DNA of 64,000 nt, taken from contig OZ020484.1 of assembly GCA_963971405.1 (NCBI GenBank), positions 1-64,000 on the forward strand, in the 5' to 3' direction. The notes beneath the pieces were generated by a model. That model ran no database searches. It saw nothing but the letters and a program-made list of their open reading frames with translations, and was not told the DNA's origin. The stretch comes from Psococerastis gibbosa. Taxonomy: Eukaryota; Arthropoda; Insecta; Psocodea; Psocidae. Positions 11,987 to 22,261 of the stretch are shown here, piece after piece. Positions within the stretch are counted from its first letter, which is position 1. Every line of letters starts with the position of its first letter. The position numbers and the translations under genes are program-made.

Positions 11987-12367
11987 GAGTGTACAGCTCG
12001 TAGGAAAGTGGCAGCCCGAAATTTAATACTTTTTATTTTTTATTTAATTAACTGAGCATGTTATTAAAGATTTGGCTCATCAAAGTTGTAGAAGACTACT
12101 TCATGCATCATATAATAAGGTATTTTTAGTTTTCGAAATTGTAGTTCTATTATAAAATCGTTAATACGTGAAAAGTTGTTTATAAAGCATTTGCATGTTT
12201 CCGAAAAAACTACAATTTCGAAAATTAAAAATATCTTATAATATGATTCATGAAGCAGTCTTCTACAACTTTGATGAGCCAAATCTTTAATAACTTGTTT
12301 AGTTAATGAAATAAAAAATAAAAAATATTAAATTTTGGGCTACCAATTTCCTACGGGCTGTACACTC
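11987..12367. mobile_element. TIR foldback MITE, 381 bp, PIF/Harbinger-like
   Basis: Two arms of about 160 bp (11987-12150 and 12205-12367) are near-identical inverted repeats starting GAGTGTACAGCYCGTAGGAA. The spacer is only about 55 bp. The flanks are TTA (11984-11986) and TTA (12368-12370), a 3-bp TWA duplication typical of PIF/Harbinger elements. It is non-coding. Half-copies occur at 54656-54833 and 55775-55895. The superfamily call rests on the duplication only. Confidence 0.75.
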
Positions 12368-12384
12368 TTAACCAAGTACAGATA

Positions 12385-12479
12385 CGAGTTCTCACATTAT
12401 CTATCTCTGTACCGATATTATAATTGATAATAAATGGGAAAGCATGCACTCATACGGGTTCACTTGCGTCGGTTCTTTT
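12385..12479 (+). mobile_element. HINE 3' part of the split element at 11511
   Basis: It contains CACATTATCTATCTCTGTAC and AAATGGGAAAGCATGC, then the older-subfamily hairpin ACGGGTTCACTTGCGTCGG and TTCTT. It continues exactly where 11511-11778 stops. Confidence 0.6.
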
Positions 12480-13049
12480 TATGCGTTGTCTCGTGCCGGA
12501 TTTATATTTTTTACGAGTGTAGGCCACCCCATGTACATACCTCTATAAAATAATAATTTTCCATTTGTAGTAAACGGGATTTATTGATAGTATAAAAAAC
12601 TATGAGAAAACCAGTGGACTTGTTTGACTTTTATCCTCAGGACGCTGCCGCCCATAGGCTGCGGCCTATACGGCCTATTTATAAATCCAGGACTGGTTGT
12701 CTCACTTTTTTTCATAATGCTTTATGGCGGATTAAGGTTGCATCGAATTGGTGGTAAAAAATGTTTAATAATTTTACACATACTTCTTTGTTGACTTCCC
12801 CGATGCTTTTGCTATTATTGAAAACGTACGATGTCTACTTATTGCCCTCTTTCTAATTCCAAATTATTTGTCACTATCTCACTGAGCAGCATCACCTTTT
12901 ACACTTGTCTTATAACCTTAAAGCTATCAGCTAATGGGCTACATAAATGTTGTATTCAATACTTTATTACTACATATCAGTTTCTCAGTATTGGTATTTC
13001 TCAGTATGTCTTGTTTATGAAGTGCCAGATTTCGTTTTTTTTCTTGCCT
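12480..13049. other. Unassigned DNA
   Basis: Nothing is recognised apart from a short GC-rich palindromic patch at about 12645-12680. Confidence 0.3.
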
Positions 13050-13156
13050 ATTTAGGAATTATTAATTAATTATAATTAATAATTATTTAACATAATATAA
13101 TATAATAATAATATATAATATATATAATAATTAATTAATTATAATTATAATTAATT
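13050..13156. repeat. AT-only low-complexity tract
   Basis: Nearly pure A/T built from TAATTA, ATATAA and ATAATA words. It sits where the 5' terminus of the following HINE should be. Confidence 0.8.
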
Positions 13157-13600
13157 AGGAGTATTAGGAAAGGTTGATGATCAAAATGTTCGGTTCTTAG
13201 ATTTCAGTGGATGTTTTGAGGCCCCAAGAACCTAAAAAATTGTTTTTTACAAAATGTTTGTCGGTCTGTTCGTCAACTTATGGGAAAGCTGCTCAGTTGA
13301 TTTTGATGAAATTTTTTATGTAGGTTAACAAAGATTTTACCCTAAAAGAAACTAAAAAAACGGCTAATATCAGATGATTCAGATCCAACGATTTTTATTA
13401 AATTCACATAATATTGTAGTCGTTATTAATGTAAACAAAACGTAATAGGTCGCTTGTCCTTTTATGTTTCGTTTCCGAGGGAAAAAATAAAAAAGACTCA
13501 ATTTTAATGAAAAATGACTAAAAAGTTTTTCTGTAGAACCTTTCCATCGATGATTTCTTATGTATGCTTTAGGTGTTAAATAGAGTAACCAAACCAAACC
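13157..13600 (+). mobile_element. HINE, 3' truncated
   Basis: It has GGAAAGGTTGATGATCAAAA, the ATTTCAGTGGAT and TTTTGAGGCCCCAAGAACC blocks, a reduced GTCGGTCTGTTCG block, GTAGTCGTTATTAATGTAAA and ATCGATGATTTCTTATG. It stops after the GGTGTTAAATAGAGTAACC block. Confidence 0.7.
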
Positions 13601-13766
13601 AAATCATCTATCAGTACCAAGATTCTTGCAATATTTATAGTCCACCATCAAAAGTTGCCGATAATAAACAAAAATATGAATTGCCAACATTCATCGGTGA
13701 CAACCCTGCCATAATCTCGCTAATCGCAATGTGCCCATAGTCTGGCATTGACCCCGGCTAAATAAA

Positions 13767-13882
13767 GTTCAGGGCATATTTTGACAGCGCCAGGCGTGAC
13801 CAATTCATGGAGTCTGCTACCACTATGGCTAGCAGACCTGTCCACTAATTCCACTATACAGATTCAGTCCAAGGAGAAACTT
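13767..13882 (+). repeat. Local direct repeat, copy 1
   Basis: Starts GTTCAGGGCATATTTTGACA and pairs with 14015-14115. Shared blocks are TTCAGGGCA, TTTGACAG, AGTCTGCT, CTACAGAT and TCCWAGGAGA. The type of repeat is unknown. Confidence 0.5.
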
Positions 13883-14014
13883 CAAATCAATGGGATATTG
13901 TCGTTTTTTATTATCAAGGTTACGTGTGGTTCATTGCGTTGTTAGATTAAAGAAGTAGGGTCCGATTGCTGATTCAATCTAAGGTTTAAGGTATCTAGTT
14001 GGCGGTGCAAACAT

Positions 14015-14115
14015 GTTCAGGGCAAATATTTGACAGTGGCAGGTGGCCCCAGTCTGCTCCAACTACTACCTGCCCAATTGTTCCGCTACAGATGATTCAC
14101 TCCTAGGAGAGAGAA
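14015..14115 (+). repeat. Local direct repeat, copy 2
   Basis: The diverged partner of 13767-13882, starting GTTCAGGGCAAATATTTGAC. The intervening 130 bp is not duplicated. Confidence 0.5.
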
Positions 14116-14680
14116 AAATGAAGATTTAAAAATTATGCTGGTTTTAAATCTCGCCGATTTTCTTGATTTCTCATTCCTATTTCATATGTGAACTCTTGAA
14201 TTCACAAATTCACAGTCAACGACTTGAAAAATTAATAAAAAAATTAGAAAAAAATGTCTCAAGTTGATCTGCCTGCAAACTGTTTTGCAACATTACAGCC
14301 CGAAAGTGACAGAAAAAAACTGAAAAAAATAAAGGTCCACTACGATGGGATGAGGGGTTGCTTTTCCCTTTAAACGTTGTAAAGTGCTGACATTGCTTTG
14401 TTTCACTTTTGAGGAGAGACAAATGGAAAGTGGAAACAAAAAATTTAGCTATCTCTAAATAACGTTCCACTGTTGTAACTTGTAAAGGGGAAGGGACAGG
14501 GGTTAGGGTGTGAGAAAACGAATTAGATGCCATTCTGCTTCAATTTCAGCTTGTCAAATAATGTTGAAAAAAAGGAATATTTAGACCCTTTCGCTCGCGC
14601 TTGTAAAGTTTGGTATATACTATATACTAGTAGTATATACTAGTAGTACAATACATACGGATAGTAAGTAGTGCTTTAAT
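14116..14680. other. Unassigned DNA
   Basis: No recognised feature apart from the short TATATACTAGTAGTATATAC direct repeat at 14614-14648. Confidence 0.3.
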
Positions 14681-15677
14681 GCCCACCATTCATGGGACGA
14701 TTTGTCGTTTCGACCGATCGGGAAGAAAGTCGTCCGATTTATCTTTCGAAAACCGTCAAATACACACGAACGATGTGATCGTACGATTCTGCCTCTTTGC
14801 GGAGTGACAAAGTGTAGCACGTACACGTACGTGGTTGGACGATGAAGTCACAACTACTTAGTTTAAGCGCAGTGGCGCTCATTCTATATAAAAAAAAAAG
14901 ACTTTCTACTGCAAATGAAAGAAAGACCAAGAGAGAATGAACTAAGAGATGGCTTTTGAAAAGACATCAATATTCTTACATCAATGTTCTTGAGGAATTA
15001 CGTTTTCATCCTAAAGATTGGCATAACTATCGTAAGATGTTAAGATGAAAGCTTAAAGGCCCCCATTCACGGGGCAATTATCTTAACGATACGACGCTCG
15101 GTGTTACAATCGAACGACAAATTGTACGTGTGTGGCAATATCGCATCCGATTTTGTGGTCGAACGATCGATTGGAGATCGCAACAGGCAACCCCAAAAAT
15201 ATCGATTGCGATGTGCGATCTGAACATCGTTCGATAAATCGTACGTGAATGGCGTGATCGGACATGAGCATTGTCAGTCTGCTTGTCTCTAGCTTAAGCT
15301 TTCGGTAGAGTATGTTTCCACTGGCATCCTAAGATAGTTATGCCAATCTTTAGGATGAAAACGTAATTCCTCAAGAATTGATGTAAGAATATTGATGTCT
15401 TTTCAGAAGCCATCTCTTAGTCCATTCTCTCTAAGTCTTCCTTTCATTTATTGTAGAAAGTCTTTTTTATATAGAATGAGCGCCAATGCGCTTAAACTAA
15501 GTAGTTGTGACTTCCTCGTTCAACCACGTACGCATACGTGCTACACGTTCTCACTCCGCAAAGAGACAGAATCGTACAATCACGTCGTTCGTGTGTGTTC
15601 GACGGTTTTCGAAAGATAAATCGGACGATTTTCTTCACGATCGGTCGAAACGACAAATCGTCCCATGAATGGTGGGC
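14681..15677. mobile_element. Foldback element, 997 bp
   Basis: Left arm 14681-15057 and right arm about 15291-15677 are inverted copies of each other. They start GCCCACCATTCATGGGACGA and differ by small indels and substitutions. The loop, about 15058-15290, begins GGCCCCCATTCACGGGGCAA and contains the complementary ACGTGAATGGCG. The loop therefore looks like a smaller, related TIR element. Both arms and loop are full of CGATCG/TCGTACGA words. Short ORFs found in both arms are the same sequence read twice. No transposase is present, and no clear target duplication is seen, so the superfamily stays open. Confidence 0.8.
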
Positions 15678-15784
15678 TTTTCTTAATTACCGTGTCTGGG
15701 CCTAGGACAGGTTGACCCAAAACATTGCGGGCTGGATGGGCTTGTCATTGCCGTCTAAAAGATCCGTCTGGGACACAGCTTCTT

Positions 15785-16120
15785 TTAGTCCAGAAGGTGG
15801 CTGTCGTCTTGTTGTCCGCATTCACAAATTGGGTGTTCCACCAGTCCCCACCTACACAGGTTCGCGCGGCATCTTGTAACCCCCGTCCGTAGCCTATTGA
15901 GGCCCCGCCATGTAAGGTACGGTAGTTGAGCTCAGGACGCTATTTCTTCCTGGAAGTTTGGAGTTAGGTCCTTCCATCTGTCGATGCAATTTGAGCTGGC
16001 TGTTCCTTCCACCCGTGTGGTTCTACTGAGGAAACTCATTCTGGACTTGAGGCGGTTGCGCCTTGACTGTCCGTGAAGTGAATGCCAGGGGTCGTCCTCT
16101 ACTTTTGTTCTTTCAACGTT
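15785..16120 (-). pseudogene. LINE ORF2 C-terminal fragment with Cys motif
   Basis: The minus strand reads a continuous frame from about 16110. It contains EDDPWHSLHGQSRRNRLKSR, then RWKDLTPNFQEEIAS, an in-frame TGA, then LPYLTWRGLNRLRTGVTRCR and RWGLVEHPICECGQQDDSHL, ending LD and TAA at 15785-15787. The W-LNRLRTG block followed by CxCG...HLL is the familiar C-terminal zinc-knuckle-like tail of arthropod LINE ORF2 proteins. The final cysteine is absent because of the stop. It is 5' truncated and carries at least one nonsense codon. Confidence 0.8.
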
Positions 16121-16520
16121 TTCCAGTCTTCCAAATGAAAAATTCTAATAACGAAAATTGAGAACGCCTTCTACTACGGTGTATGAAAGATTTCTCTACC
16201 ACTAGAATCGATCAAATCTTTATAACTTGGGTATTAACTTAATGTAATTATAACACCGGTCCCCCATAGTTGAAATGATTTACTGCAATACCTAAGTGAG
16301 TTGTAAACTGTAGCTGTAGCCTCGAGAGGTCGGGGTTTGGGTGGCAAACCCGGGCGAAAATGAAAAAGCAGCTGTGAAGATTTTTAAGAATTTTAAAGGT
16401 CATCTCCGTATACTTCCACTGCCTTCTAGATTCGCCACTGGATCACCCTAACTGATTTCAATAACGAATACCTCGGCGTTGGGTCATGGAGAGGTACTCG
16501 TATTTACCAATTATTAATAT
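16121..16520. other. Unassigned DNA, possible hAT end
   Basis: The sequence ending at 16440 (TAGATTCGCCACTG) resembles a hAT MITE terminus read in reverse. No matching left end is seen. No gene is recognised. Confidence 0.25.
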
Positions 16521-16527
16521 ATATAAT

Positions 16528-16556
16528 TATATTCTGTTTCTTTCAGGTAAGAATCA
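16528..16556 (+). promoter_or_regulatory. Candidate recursive splice site (zero-length exon)
   Basis: A pyrimidine-rich stretch TTCTGTTTCTTTCAG ends at 16546 and is followed at once by GTAAGA. A juxtaposed acceptor and donor (YnCAG|GTAAG) is the ratchet-point signature described in very long Drosophila introns. The site lies in repeat-rich DNA, as expected inside a long plus-strand intron. It could be a chance match, and RNA data would decide. Confidence 0.3.
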
Positions 16557-17067
16557 CTAGTACCTACTTCCGATGTTGTGAAAGTTGGAAATGTTTGCAT
16601 GATGTTTGTAAGTACGACAGATTAGGTAAAAAACATCCTTATTTGTAGCATTTCAGACAGATAGATTGCTTTTCTATTTTTTACTTAAATGACATTTCAT
16701 TTTTATTATATATATTTATTTTCTATATGAGGCAATGTAAACATTCAATGGCAACTGGCAAGCAAACTCCCTGAATGTGCATTACTTATAGATGTTTTTT
16801 TTTCTTTTTTGTAAGCAGCATCATTTTCCATGAATTTAATCTTAAATTGGGCATCTAGCTAAAACAGCATTTTGAAAATATGGAAACAAATGTATTCCAT
16901 TGTGAGAATATCGCAACAATTGGCTTTGACAGAATCCAATTATCCCATAGCACCTAAATGCAATTCCCCATATTGGCCTTTCAACCCACAACACACGGGC
17001 GAAAACTAAAATATATATGTCCTACGCTGGAAAACAAAGTTATGTGAGTTTGGTGTGGATATTATTA
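16557..17067. other. Unassigned AT-rich DNA
   Basis: No gene or repeat is recognised. Confidence 0.3.
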
Positions 17068-17150
17068 TTGGAGTTGGCATCCGTGGTCGCGGGGCAGGGC
17101 CCGCATACATAACGCGCGTGGGATCTTCCAATTCAAATGCAAAACACTTG
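17068..17150 (+). repeat. Possible decayed tRNA-like SINE head (pair with 18262)
   Basis: It contains GTTGGCATCCGTGGTCG and, about 50 bp on, GCGTGGGATCTTCCAATTCAAATGCAA. Part of the latter (AATTCAAATGC) resembles a weakened B box. A related stretch lies at 18298-18336 and the first motif recurs at 52750. Confidence 0.25.
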
Positions 17151-17439
17151 GCAACAGTTTTCTGACGTTGGACTTGCTTTTGATAGCGAGTGGTATTCAT
17201 GGGACACAGCTGTGGGGGCAAAAATACAGGTCTCAGGTGGTTCACTTGTTAATTCTTTTGAATATTTTGGATTGTTTCTGGTTACCCCCCTGGTGTTGAA
17301 GCCCTTATTTATCTCAATTCAATAGCCTACTTACTATTTATGGTTAACCTTTTAGACAAACTTATTTGAAGTTTTAGGAGATTTGAAACTCTTAACTCGT
17401 GTTAAGGTGCATCGTGCATGCATTTACAAAATATTTTGG

Positions 17440-17720
17440 GAATGGAAAGAATTCGGACTAACTAGAACTACTCTACTTTAATTGCTTTACGCAACCTTTT
17501 TGTAAGAGCATCAACTTTGAGTCGTACCCAAACTTGGTGAAGCTACTTTATTCCTGTTACTTTGTGTCAATGGTAACTTTGTCTCAGCTTGTCCATTATC
17601 GATTGTAGCCGTTGTGGGTTGATACCAGTTTGACAATGGGCCAAATTTTATGTAAAACTATACCAATAACATCCGAAATTCATGGGATCGTTGGCATCGG
17701 GCAAGTCCCCAGGTATGCCC
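17440..17720 (+). repeat. Unclassified interspersed repeat Y (copy 2, uninterrupted)
   Basis: It aligns with 32640-32758 plus 33672-33780 and, reversed, with 11779-11980. It reads through TACCAGTTTGACAATGGGCC and CCAATAACATCCGAAATTCA without interruption. It is therefore the empty-site counterpart of the copy split by the HINE at 32759. Confidence 0.55.
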
Positions 17721-17744
17721 TTCAGAACAAGCTTGTCCTACGTT

Positions 17745-18080
17745 AGATATAGAAATAGAAATAATATTGCATTTAAACCAAAGAGGGGGCCCCGGGGGCA
17801 CCCCCGGTGGAAAATTTTAAAATATAAGTGTAAAATAGTGAGGTTTTAAACACTCTAACAGCAGGAAAGAATTGATTTTACAAAGCATGCAAAGGAGGGG
17901 TTATTTATAGAAATAATATTGCATATAACCCAAAGAGGGGGGGGGGGGGCAGGGGTGTTACGATTTTAACAGCAGTAATGTTAATAATTTGCTGAGGAAG
18001 ACATACTCATGTTACAGATCTAGATTTATTTAATTCTCAACTTTTCACTTCGGGGGGGGGGGGGGGGGCTGCAGCCCAAT
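17745..18080 (+). mobile_element. Diverged copy of the 649-bp hAT MITE
   Basis: It carries the two internal direct repeats AGAAATAATATTGCATTTAA (near 17752 and 17910), the GGGGGCTGCAGCCCAATAA right part and long G-runs. The left third present in the copies at 19673 and 58920 is missing and the right TIR is decayed. Confidence 0.7.
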
Positions 18081-18589
18081 AAACCTTGACTGCCCCACCT
18101 GCTTGCTATAAAATGGCCCTCATTTGAACTAAAAACACATGCCTTTCAAAGAAATTGCATTTTGAAAAATACGTCGTAGACCTAAGTTAATTTTACAGCT
18201 GTTATAATTGCTAGTCTAGTACCGTGACTACTTTCTTAGAGAGGAAAAATCAGTTTTGTCGCCTTGGGCATGCTCCGTCCGCTGTGGTACCGCCGTCAGG
18301 CGTGGGATCTGCTAATTCAAATGCAAAGCAATTTGCTTTCCGCAGGTGGCTCATCTTTGGCCGCCATCTTTTAGCCAAGTCGTTTGTTGTTGGGACATGT
18401 AGCAAATACCAATACGGGCTGATTTATCGGCCGATTCCTCATATCGATAATTGAGTTGGGCTTGCAAGGACGTCTACGGTGTCAACATTGTTGGGTGTTT
18501 TATGTTAATGGCTTGTTTGGTACTGCCAATTTCCAGGGCGAGATATATGGTGGTTTTGTTGTTGTTTATGGCGCAGTTGTACTAATCAT
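18081..18589. other. Unassigned DNA with SINE-like patch
   Basis: 18298-18336 (GCGTGGGATCTGCTAATTCAAATGCAAAG) matches 17114-17150. Otherwise no feature is recognised. Confidence 0.25.
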
Positions 18590-18956
18590 TTTTGTTTTAC
18601 AATATTTATGCGTTAGTGTAAGGACAATCAAACTAACTTTTACATTTTTAAATTTTTGCACATTTTGAGTGTTCTTGACGAAAGGTTTGTCTGTCTGTCG
18701 GCCACACCGGCCGTCGATTTGTGCACTAACTACTTGATGGATTTTTATAACATTCCAGATGTAACTTCCCCAAAAACAATATCTCGGGATCAATTTTTAT
18801 ATTTTGAACCAACTTATTTTTGAGAGTTTAGCAGTTAGCCTAAGAAACTAAAAAAAATGCTAAAAATTGTTTTAGTTGCATGATAGAGTAAGCTAGGTTT
18901 GGGTTTTTAAGGAAAAAAATGTTTTCTATGTTCGAGTAAACTCGCACCGGTTCTTT
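18590..18956 (+). mobile_element. HINE, diverged and shortened
   Basis: It starts TTGTTTTACAATATTTATGC, keeps GTCTGTCTGTCGG and GTCGATTTGTG, loses most of the body, and ends with the CGAGTAAACTCG hairpin and CACCGGTTCTT. Confidence 0.65.
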
Positions 18957-18959
18957 ATA

Positions 18960-19065
18960 TTGTTTTGCCCATTCTAGACTATGCTTATGCCCCTTCCGTC
19001 AAAAGTAAATAGCAGAACTGTAACCATAGGACAATTATTTACTATGGAGCTACTCACTCCGGTAC
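18960..19065 (+). mobile_element. HINE 3' internal fragment
   Basis: It contains CATTCTAGACTATGCTTATG and ACCATAGGACAATTATTTAC followed by ATGGAGCTACTCAC, the block preceding the 3' end in older-subfamily copies. A (CT)n run follows. Confidence 0.5.
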
Positions 19066-19080
19066 CTCTCTCTCTCTCTG

Positions 19081-19500
19081 CCGGATGAGAGCTGGTTGCA
19101 GCGATGTCTCCAATCTTCGCGATTCTTCAACTCTAAATGAATGTGATCCCCAAGTCTTCCTTCACTCGCTGGATAATTCGTATATCTTTTTCTTGGACGT
19201 CCCGGTTGATTTTCTATTTCTGTGGTCTCTTCTATGATGCAACTGACAAAGTTCTCATGTCGCAGTAGACGTCCAATCTAGCACCTTCCTGATATGGATG
19301 CAACCAGAGTTTCCTTTTCGCTTAATCGGGTTAGGGCGTTAGGCCATGATATGCGTAGAATGTGACGATAGATAGGCCTGCACATCTCAAAAACATTTAT
19401 TTTTTTTATGTACGTTTCGCTGATAATCTATGTCTCAGAGCCATTTTTTGAAATGCTCCACACTACAGACTTCAACATTCTTTTCCTTAGTCTAAGGTTT
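19081..19500 (-). pseudogene. LINE ORF2 thumb/C-terminal fragment
   Basis: One continuous minus-strand frame of about 140 codons with two in-frame TAG codons. It starts LRLRKRMLKSVVWSISKNGS and continues INVFEMCRPIYRHILRISWP and then RLLRHENFVSCIIEETTEIE. It finishes QPGRPRKRY followed by NREDWRHRCNQLS. This order (VWS..GSET, FEMxxxRxxLRISW, LLRHEN, GRPR, WR) is the standard region after the RT palm in many arthropod LINEs. No palm motif is visible upstream, so the copy is 5' truncated. The absence of frameshifts over 420 bp suggests moderate age. Confidence 0.85.
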
Positions 19501-19672
19501 AAATGTTGTTTGACCCAAAAGTTTTTGATGTTTTGACAAAAACCACTTTTGCTTGTTGCAATCTCTTGGGTTGATGAACCATTGGGGGAAATTTTACTTG
19601 CTAGGTACGTATGTGAGCGTTTTTATGTTGTTAAGAGTGCCATTTATTTAGTTGCACGTGCTTACTAGCATC

Positions 19673-20321
19673 CAAGCCCGTAGCCAGGATTTTTTTTCGG
19701 GGGTGGCTGCGGCAACTGTGATCCTATCCAGTGTAAAAAAAATTTCTTGAATTCAATTGTATATAGTGTATTCTTTTGAGGTTATGGTGTTACTGAGTAT
19801 ATATGATAGCATAGGCACACCAAACGTCAATTTCTAGGCGGACTTAGTTTTGGTGCGAACACTGACACACAATATTTTGCGGAAATGCGGACTAAATCCT
19901 AATGTTACCATTACGACGGTTTAGATTGAATAGAAATAATATTGCATTTCAACCCAAATGGGGGGTTCGGGAGTCTCCCCCGGGTAAAAATTTGAAAATA
20001 TTAGTGCAAAATAGTGGGGTTTTACGCATTTTAACAGCAGCAAAAGATAGATTTTACAAAGCTTACAACGGAATACTTACTCATAGAAATAATATTGCAT
20101 TTAAACCAGAGGGGGGCCTCCCCCGGGGAAAAAAATCCACATATAAGTGCAAAACAGTGGGGTTGTACAGCAGCAAAGTTTACAAAGGCATGCATATTCA
20201 TATATCTGCAAACAGGGGGGCCCGAGGGTCTCCCTCGGCGGAAATGTTTTTCAAAAGTTTTCATTTCGGGGGGGGGGGCTGCAGCCCAATAAGCCCCCCC
20301 CCCCCCTTGCCTACGGCCTTG
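19673..20321 (+). mobile_element. hAT-type MITE, 649 bp (copy 1)
   Basis: The ends are CAAGCCCGTAGCC and GGCCTACGGCCTTG-like (CCTACGGCCTTG), an imperfect TIR. Flanks are CTAGCATC (19665-19672) and TTAGCATC (20322-20329), an 8-bp duplication with one mismatch. A copy of exactly the same length lies inverted at 58920-59568. Inside are two direct repeats beginning TAGAAATAATATTGCATTTM, G/C-runs and a GGGGGCTGCAGCCC palindrome. The ORF of 149 codons across it is a by-product of the repeats and has no transposase motif. Confidence 0.9.
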
Positions 20322-20436
20322 TTAGCATCGTTTTTGTTTTGGGCTTATTAATGTTCATGTTATAGGGTACAAATAAGTATATTTTACACGGCATTTAGGG
20401 CCTCATTGCTCTCTTCCTCACTCTCTGCTAGCATAA

Positions 20437-20485
20437 CATACCTATACGGATGATAATATACAAGTTCACTCGTGCCGGTTCTTCC
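20437..20485 (+). mobile_element. HINE 3' terminal fragment
   Basis: Only ACCTATACGGATGATAATAT and GTTCACTCGTGCCGGTTCTT remain, the end of the older subfamily. Confidence 0.5.
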
Positions 20486-21328
20486 ATTCTATTCACTTGG
20501 ATTACAATTCATTTTATTGCTTTCCCTTGCAGGATTCTGTGAGAAGCTGTTGTCGTTGGAAAAAACGTAGGTATAGCGTCAAATACATAATTATAAACAA
20601 CGAGTTTGGAGGCGAACCCAATGTTTAAGCATTGACAAGTGGCAGTGGTATTTAAAATAGTTGTTCGCTACTGGAGTACTGGTACTTGTATACGATATTG
20701 CACACTAGTTTCCCTCTCTCAAACCTTGCTTCTAGTCTGCAGTCCAAAAAACCTTGCAAACAGCCCACCGGAATTACCTGAATTATTTTCGTTTCAAAGG
20801 AATCATTGAAATAATATCCCAAGCGCCATACTTCAACACAGTTTCAAACTCTATGCCCAAGTACCAGGTACCTATAGCCTTAGGCGGGGCACGTATCAAC
20901 ATAACCAGAGTTTGTATACCTCACTGGATCTTTACACACACAGTACCTGTACTATACGTGTATGTCAGTAGCGGAAGAATAATATGTTAGTTCGTTCGTT
21001 TGTGATTGGATTGCTTTTAACATTATCATGGCCTAGGCTATAGGTTGGAAATGTTAATGTTGTACGACTATAATTAGTACTACACTATAATAGTACGATG
21101 TAATGGGAGTTGCTGGAGGGCTAAGGTTCATGCCAATAAATAAAATTCCGTTTATAAACAATGAATATCGTCAATCTGATGCTGATCGTAGCTATTAACG
21201 AGGGAAACCATAGAGATTTGAAAGATCCAAAAAAAACATTAAAAATTTGAGTCAGCATTGTAACAAAAGAAGCTAGTAGAGTGTTTTTAACAAATAAAGA
21301 ATACTACTGGGTGGTTTAACCAATCAAC
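20486..21328. other. Unassigned DNA
   Basis: A splice-acceptor-like GCTTTCCCTTGCAG ends at 20532, but no convincing exon follows. Confidence 0.25.
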
Positions 21329-21397
21329 CAATGGCGGATCCACAGGGGGGTCAAGGGGGGTCATGACCCCCTAAATGAGTAAATTCATAAGATACCT

Positions 21398-21439
<42 letters not shown>

Positions 21440-21528
21440 AAAATTAAAATTGAATTAAACTGAACTTTTCAACAAAAAAATTACCTTTTAAACTGACCTC
21501 CCTAAATTTTCGGCTGGATCCGCCCTTG
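21329..21528. mobile_element. hAT-like MITE, 200 bp
   Basis: The inverted ends are CAATGGCGGATCCA and CAAGGGCGGATCCA (read from the right). The interior has GGGGGGTCAAGGGGGGTCAT, a long A-run (about 21403-21437) and a decayed complement. The 8-bp flanks match only in their last three bases, so the superfamily call rests on the TIR. Confidence 0.65.
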
Positions 21529-22261
21529 ACTAAAACTTGCATCGTGGTTGTGGTAGCCTATATTTGTACCTTTGAGTAACATAATACTGTGTAAACATGT
21601 CAAAACAGCTGTTCAAATGGTCAGGTACCTACGATATACAAGTTATAGATAAGCATCTGGAACTGCGACCTCTTCCACGACCCAGGTACCAAAGAATACT
21701 CCAATTACCGTGTCCCCAAGCCCTCCACAGTCCACAGGTACATTACCATAGTGTACTGTGCCAGATTTGTAAATTCCAACTCAGTAATTATAAGAAAACT
21801 CGATGAAGACAACTCTATTATATAATGAATATTTTTTCGGTAACATGACTCGTTTATTATGAACCTCGGCTAGTAGAGAACTTGCAGCTTGGCCCGAGAA
21901 TCTCTTCTCTAGCCGGGTTTTTCTAAGCATGTTATAGCTAAGGTTTCACATTGCGTCCCTCTGGCAGTCTGCGGTTACATATTTCCTTATAGCTCGGGTT
22001 AATGCTAATGGGCTTGGTCTATAAGACATATTTTCGTATTGTCTAGAGTCGTGTTCCCTCCGACATCTATCCTCCTTTCTCAGCAAGAATTTTTAGTTTT
22101 CATCAATCACCATCCGAACACGCATGCGTCTACAATAAAAGCTACAACTTCAGACGGCATGCGCCACTTCGCATCGACTATAGCAACAGCAACGGAAAAC
22201 AGTAAATCGCATGCCGCGGGCTGTGGTTTAGTGGCTGGCAAGCTGCAGTCTTGGTATTAGG
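21529..22261. other. Unassigned DNA
   Basis: The 73-codon plus-strand ORF at 22039-22260 is GC-richer than its flanks, but I recognise no motif in it. Confidence 0.25.

Noticed and set aside
14739-15619. Matching peptides (LSSCDFIVQPRT.. / LSSCDFLVQPRT..) on opposite strands
   Set aside because: They are the two inverted arms of the foldback element read in the same sense, not a gene pair.
19902-20351. 149-codon ORF with a similar 128-codon ORF at 58947-59333, looking like a conserved protein family
   Set aside because: Both are translations of the same 649-bp hAT MITE. Its internal direct repeats create the repeated peptide, and no protein motif is present.
21403-21437. Long A-run as a retrotransposed mRNA or LINE tail
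   Set aside because: It lies in the middle of a 200-bp element with inverted ends, so it is internal to a MITE.
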